Below are positions 38,458 through 39,770 of a DNA stretch of 39,770 nt, piece by piece (the first letter of the stretch is position 1; each line of letters begins with the position of its first letter). The notes under the pieces were generated by a model. That model made no database searches and was not told where the DNA came from. It saw nothing but the letters and a program-made list of their open reading frames with translations. The translations under genes and the position numbers were made by a program. Source of the DNA: Candidatus Uhrbacteria bacterium CG22_combo_CG10-13_8_21_14_all_47_17 (GTDB lineage: Bacteria; Patescibacteriota; Patescibacteriia; 2-12-FULL-60-25); NCBI GenBank assembly GCA_002786495.1, contig PCSZ01000076.1, positions 28,047 through 67,816 on the forward strand. The letters are read 5' to 3'.

Positions 38458-38778
38458 ATGACTTCAATGTTTAACAAGCTCAAACAATTCAAAGACCTCA
38501 AAACCCGGGCGAAAGATATTCAAAGTACACTCGCACAAGAATCCGCAGAAGGAACAGGCGGCTGGGGAAAGGTGAAGGTAAAAATTGATGGAAATCAGCA
38601 AGTGCTTTCCGTGACCATAGATCCGGAAGCTCTCAACGACAAAACGAAACTCGAACAATGGATTCGCGAAGCAATGAATGATGGCGTGAAAAAAATTCAG
38701 CAAATCATGGCGAGGAAGCTCAAAGATGTGGGCGGTCTTGATCTTGCCTCTGAGTTTAGTGACATTATGAAGAAGTAA
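38458..38778 (+). CDS. YbaB/EbfC family nucleoid-associated protein
   Basis: size, position directly before recR, VKVKIDGNQQVLSVTIDPEAL. Confidence 0.85.
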   Translation: MTSMFNKLKQFKDLKTRAKDIQSTLAQESAEGTGGWGKVKVKIDGNQQVLSVTIDPEALNDKTKLEQWIREAMNDGVKKIQQIMARKLKDVGGLDLASEFSDIMKK

Positions 38779-38785
38779 ATTATTC

Positions 38786-39391
38786 ATGCCTCAGCTCCCC
38801 GATTCAATACGAAATGCCGCGGCCGCATTCGATACCTTGCCGGGCGTTGGGCCTCGGGCGGCTTTGCGTTATGCATACTGGCTCGTCACACAACCGAAAG
38901 AAGCGATCGGAAGATTTGCCCGCAGCGTTCAGGGTTTAGCTGAAGGCTTGACCATTTGCACGGAATGCGGACAATGGTCCGACCGTTCCGTATGCGCTAT
39001 CTGCACAAACACGGAACGAAATACTTCCGTTCTCTGCGTCGTTGCGACAAGCCCCGATGTACAAAGCATCGAAGACACCGGCGCATTCAAGGGACGCTAT
39101 CACGTACTCGGCGGAACCCTGGACCCGATTGAAGGACGAACACCGGACACACTTTCCATTCAAAAACTTCTCAAAAGAATTCAAGCCTCTTCGGATCGGG
39201 TAACCGAAGTCATCCTTGCGTTGAACACGGATGTTCCGGGAGACGTTACTGCTTTGTACCTAAAACAGCAGCTCGAACCTCTTCAATTAAAAGTTACGCG
39301 CCTTGCTCGCGGCCTGCCAACGGGCGCAGCACTCGAATACGCAGATTCCATGACACTTGCAGACGCAGTAAAGAATCGGCGGGAATCATAA
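38786..39391 (+). CDS. recR: recombination protein RecR
   Basis: LPGVGPRAALRYAYWL, C4 motif CTECGQWSDRSVCAIC, YHVLGGTLDPIEG, RLARGLPTGAALEYADSMTLADA. Confidence 0.95.
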   Translation: MPQLPDSIRNAAAAFDTLPGVGPRAALRYAYWLVTQPKEAIGRFARSVQGLAEGLTICTECGQWSDRSVCAICTNTERNTSVLCVVATSPDVQSIEDTGAFKGRYHVLGGTLDPIEGRTPDTLSIQKLLKRIQASSDRVTEVILALNTDVPGDVTALYLKQQLEPLQLKVTRLARGLPTGAALEYADSMTLADAVKNRRES

Positions 39392-39403
39392 AAAATAAGG
39401 TTC

Positions 39404-39434
39404 AAAAAAAGAAGCCCTTTCGGGCTTCTTTTTT
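39404..39434. terminator. bidirectional-type terminator between recR and rplU
   Basis: GAAGCCCTTTCGGGCTTC flanked by A-run and T-run. Confidence 0.9.
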
Positions 39435-39435
39435 A

Positions 39436-39738
39436 TTAGAAAATTTTCGCAATTTTGATTGTCGTGAAAGGCTGACGGTGACCGAAACGTTTTGTGTAAC
39501 GGCTCTTTGCCTTAAAGTGAACAACTTCAACCTTTTTTGCTCGGCCTTCGTCGAGAACTTCCACCTGAACCTTTTTTGCAAGCAACGGCATTCCAATGTC
39601 GAGCTTGTCGCCATCAGCCGTTAAAAGCAATTCCACCTCGACTGTATCGCCTTTTACGGCATCGAGTTTTTCCACTTTTAACACATCGCCTTCTTGGACG
39701 AGATACTGTTTTCCTCCGGTCTTTATTACTGCAAACAT
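39436..39738 (-). CDS. rplU: 50S ribosomal protein L21
   Basis: MFAVIKTGGKQYLVQEGDVLKVEKL...VHFKAKSRYTKRFGHRQPFTTIKI. Confidence 0.97.
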   Translation of the reverse strand: MFAVIKTGGKQYLVQEGDVLKVEKLDAVKGDTVEVELLLTADGDKLDIGMPLLAKKVQVEVLDEGRAKKVEVVHFKAKSRYTKRFGHRQPFTTIKIAKIF

Positions 39739-39770
39739 AGGGGTTTTTGAATGCGAGTAGTTTACAAAAA

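Noticed and set aside
1-39770. CRISPR arrays, transposases, integrases, rRNA
   Set aside because: No regularly spaced repeats or recognisable mobile-element proteins or rRNA sequence were seen on reading both strands.

Overview
This 39.8 kb window looks like a bacterial chromosome segment, probably Candidatus Patescibacteria/CPR-like (inferred from gene content only). Most of it is housekeeping: gpmI 3' end, trmH-like, rpoD-dnaG, uvrB, dus, an EnvC/M23 protein, gltX, wecG-like, murD, murG, ftsW, mraY, polyprenyl synthetase, rpmA, cdd, pyrG, uppS, folD, dnaB, ybaB, recR and rplU, plus tRNA-Asn(GTT) and tRNA-Lys(TTT), both with encoded CCA. The most interesting signals lie outside the housekeeping genes. 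(1) At 13566-14306 there are three tandem units, each with its own promoter and a strikingly conserved two-helix 3' hairpin that covaries between copies. I interpret these as a previously unrecognised family of tandem small RNAs. (2) An orphan 13-codon remnant of the GlmS C-terminus (DKPRNLAKSVTVE-stop, the attTn7-type target) sits between a histidine kinase and tspO. (3) A FAD-linked oxidase at 2602-4264 carries two in-frame nonsense codons and four frameshifts. Other notable items are a bacterial translin homologue in a cell-wall cluster, a CruF-like carotenoid protein beside a polyprenyl synthetase, a sigma-70 factor with a histone-H1-like basic N-terminus, an EF-hand loop in a kinase sensor domain, and an RHH-like tail on an MFS pump. 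No searches or folding programs were run; assignments rest on motifs and manual base pairing.
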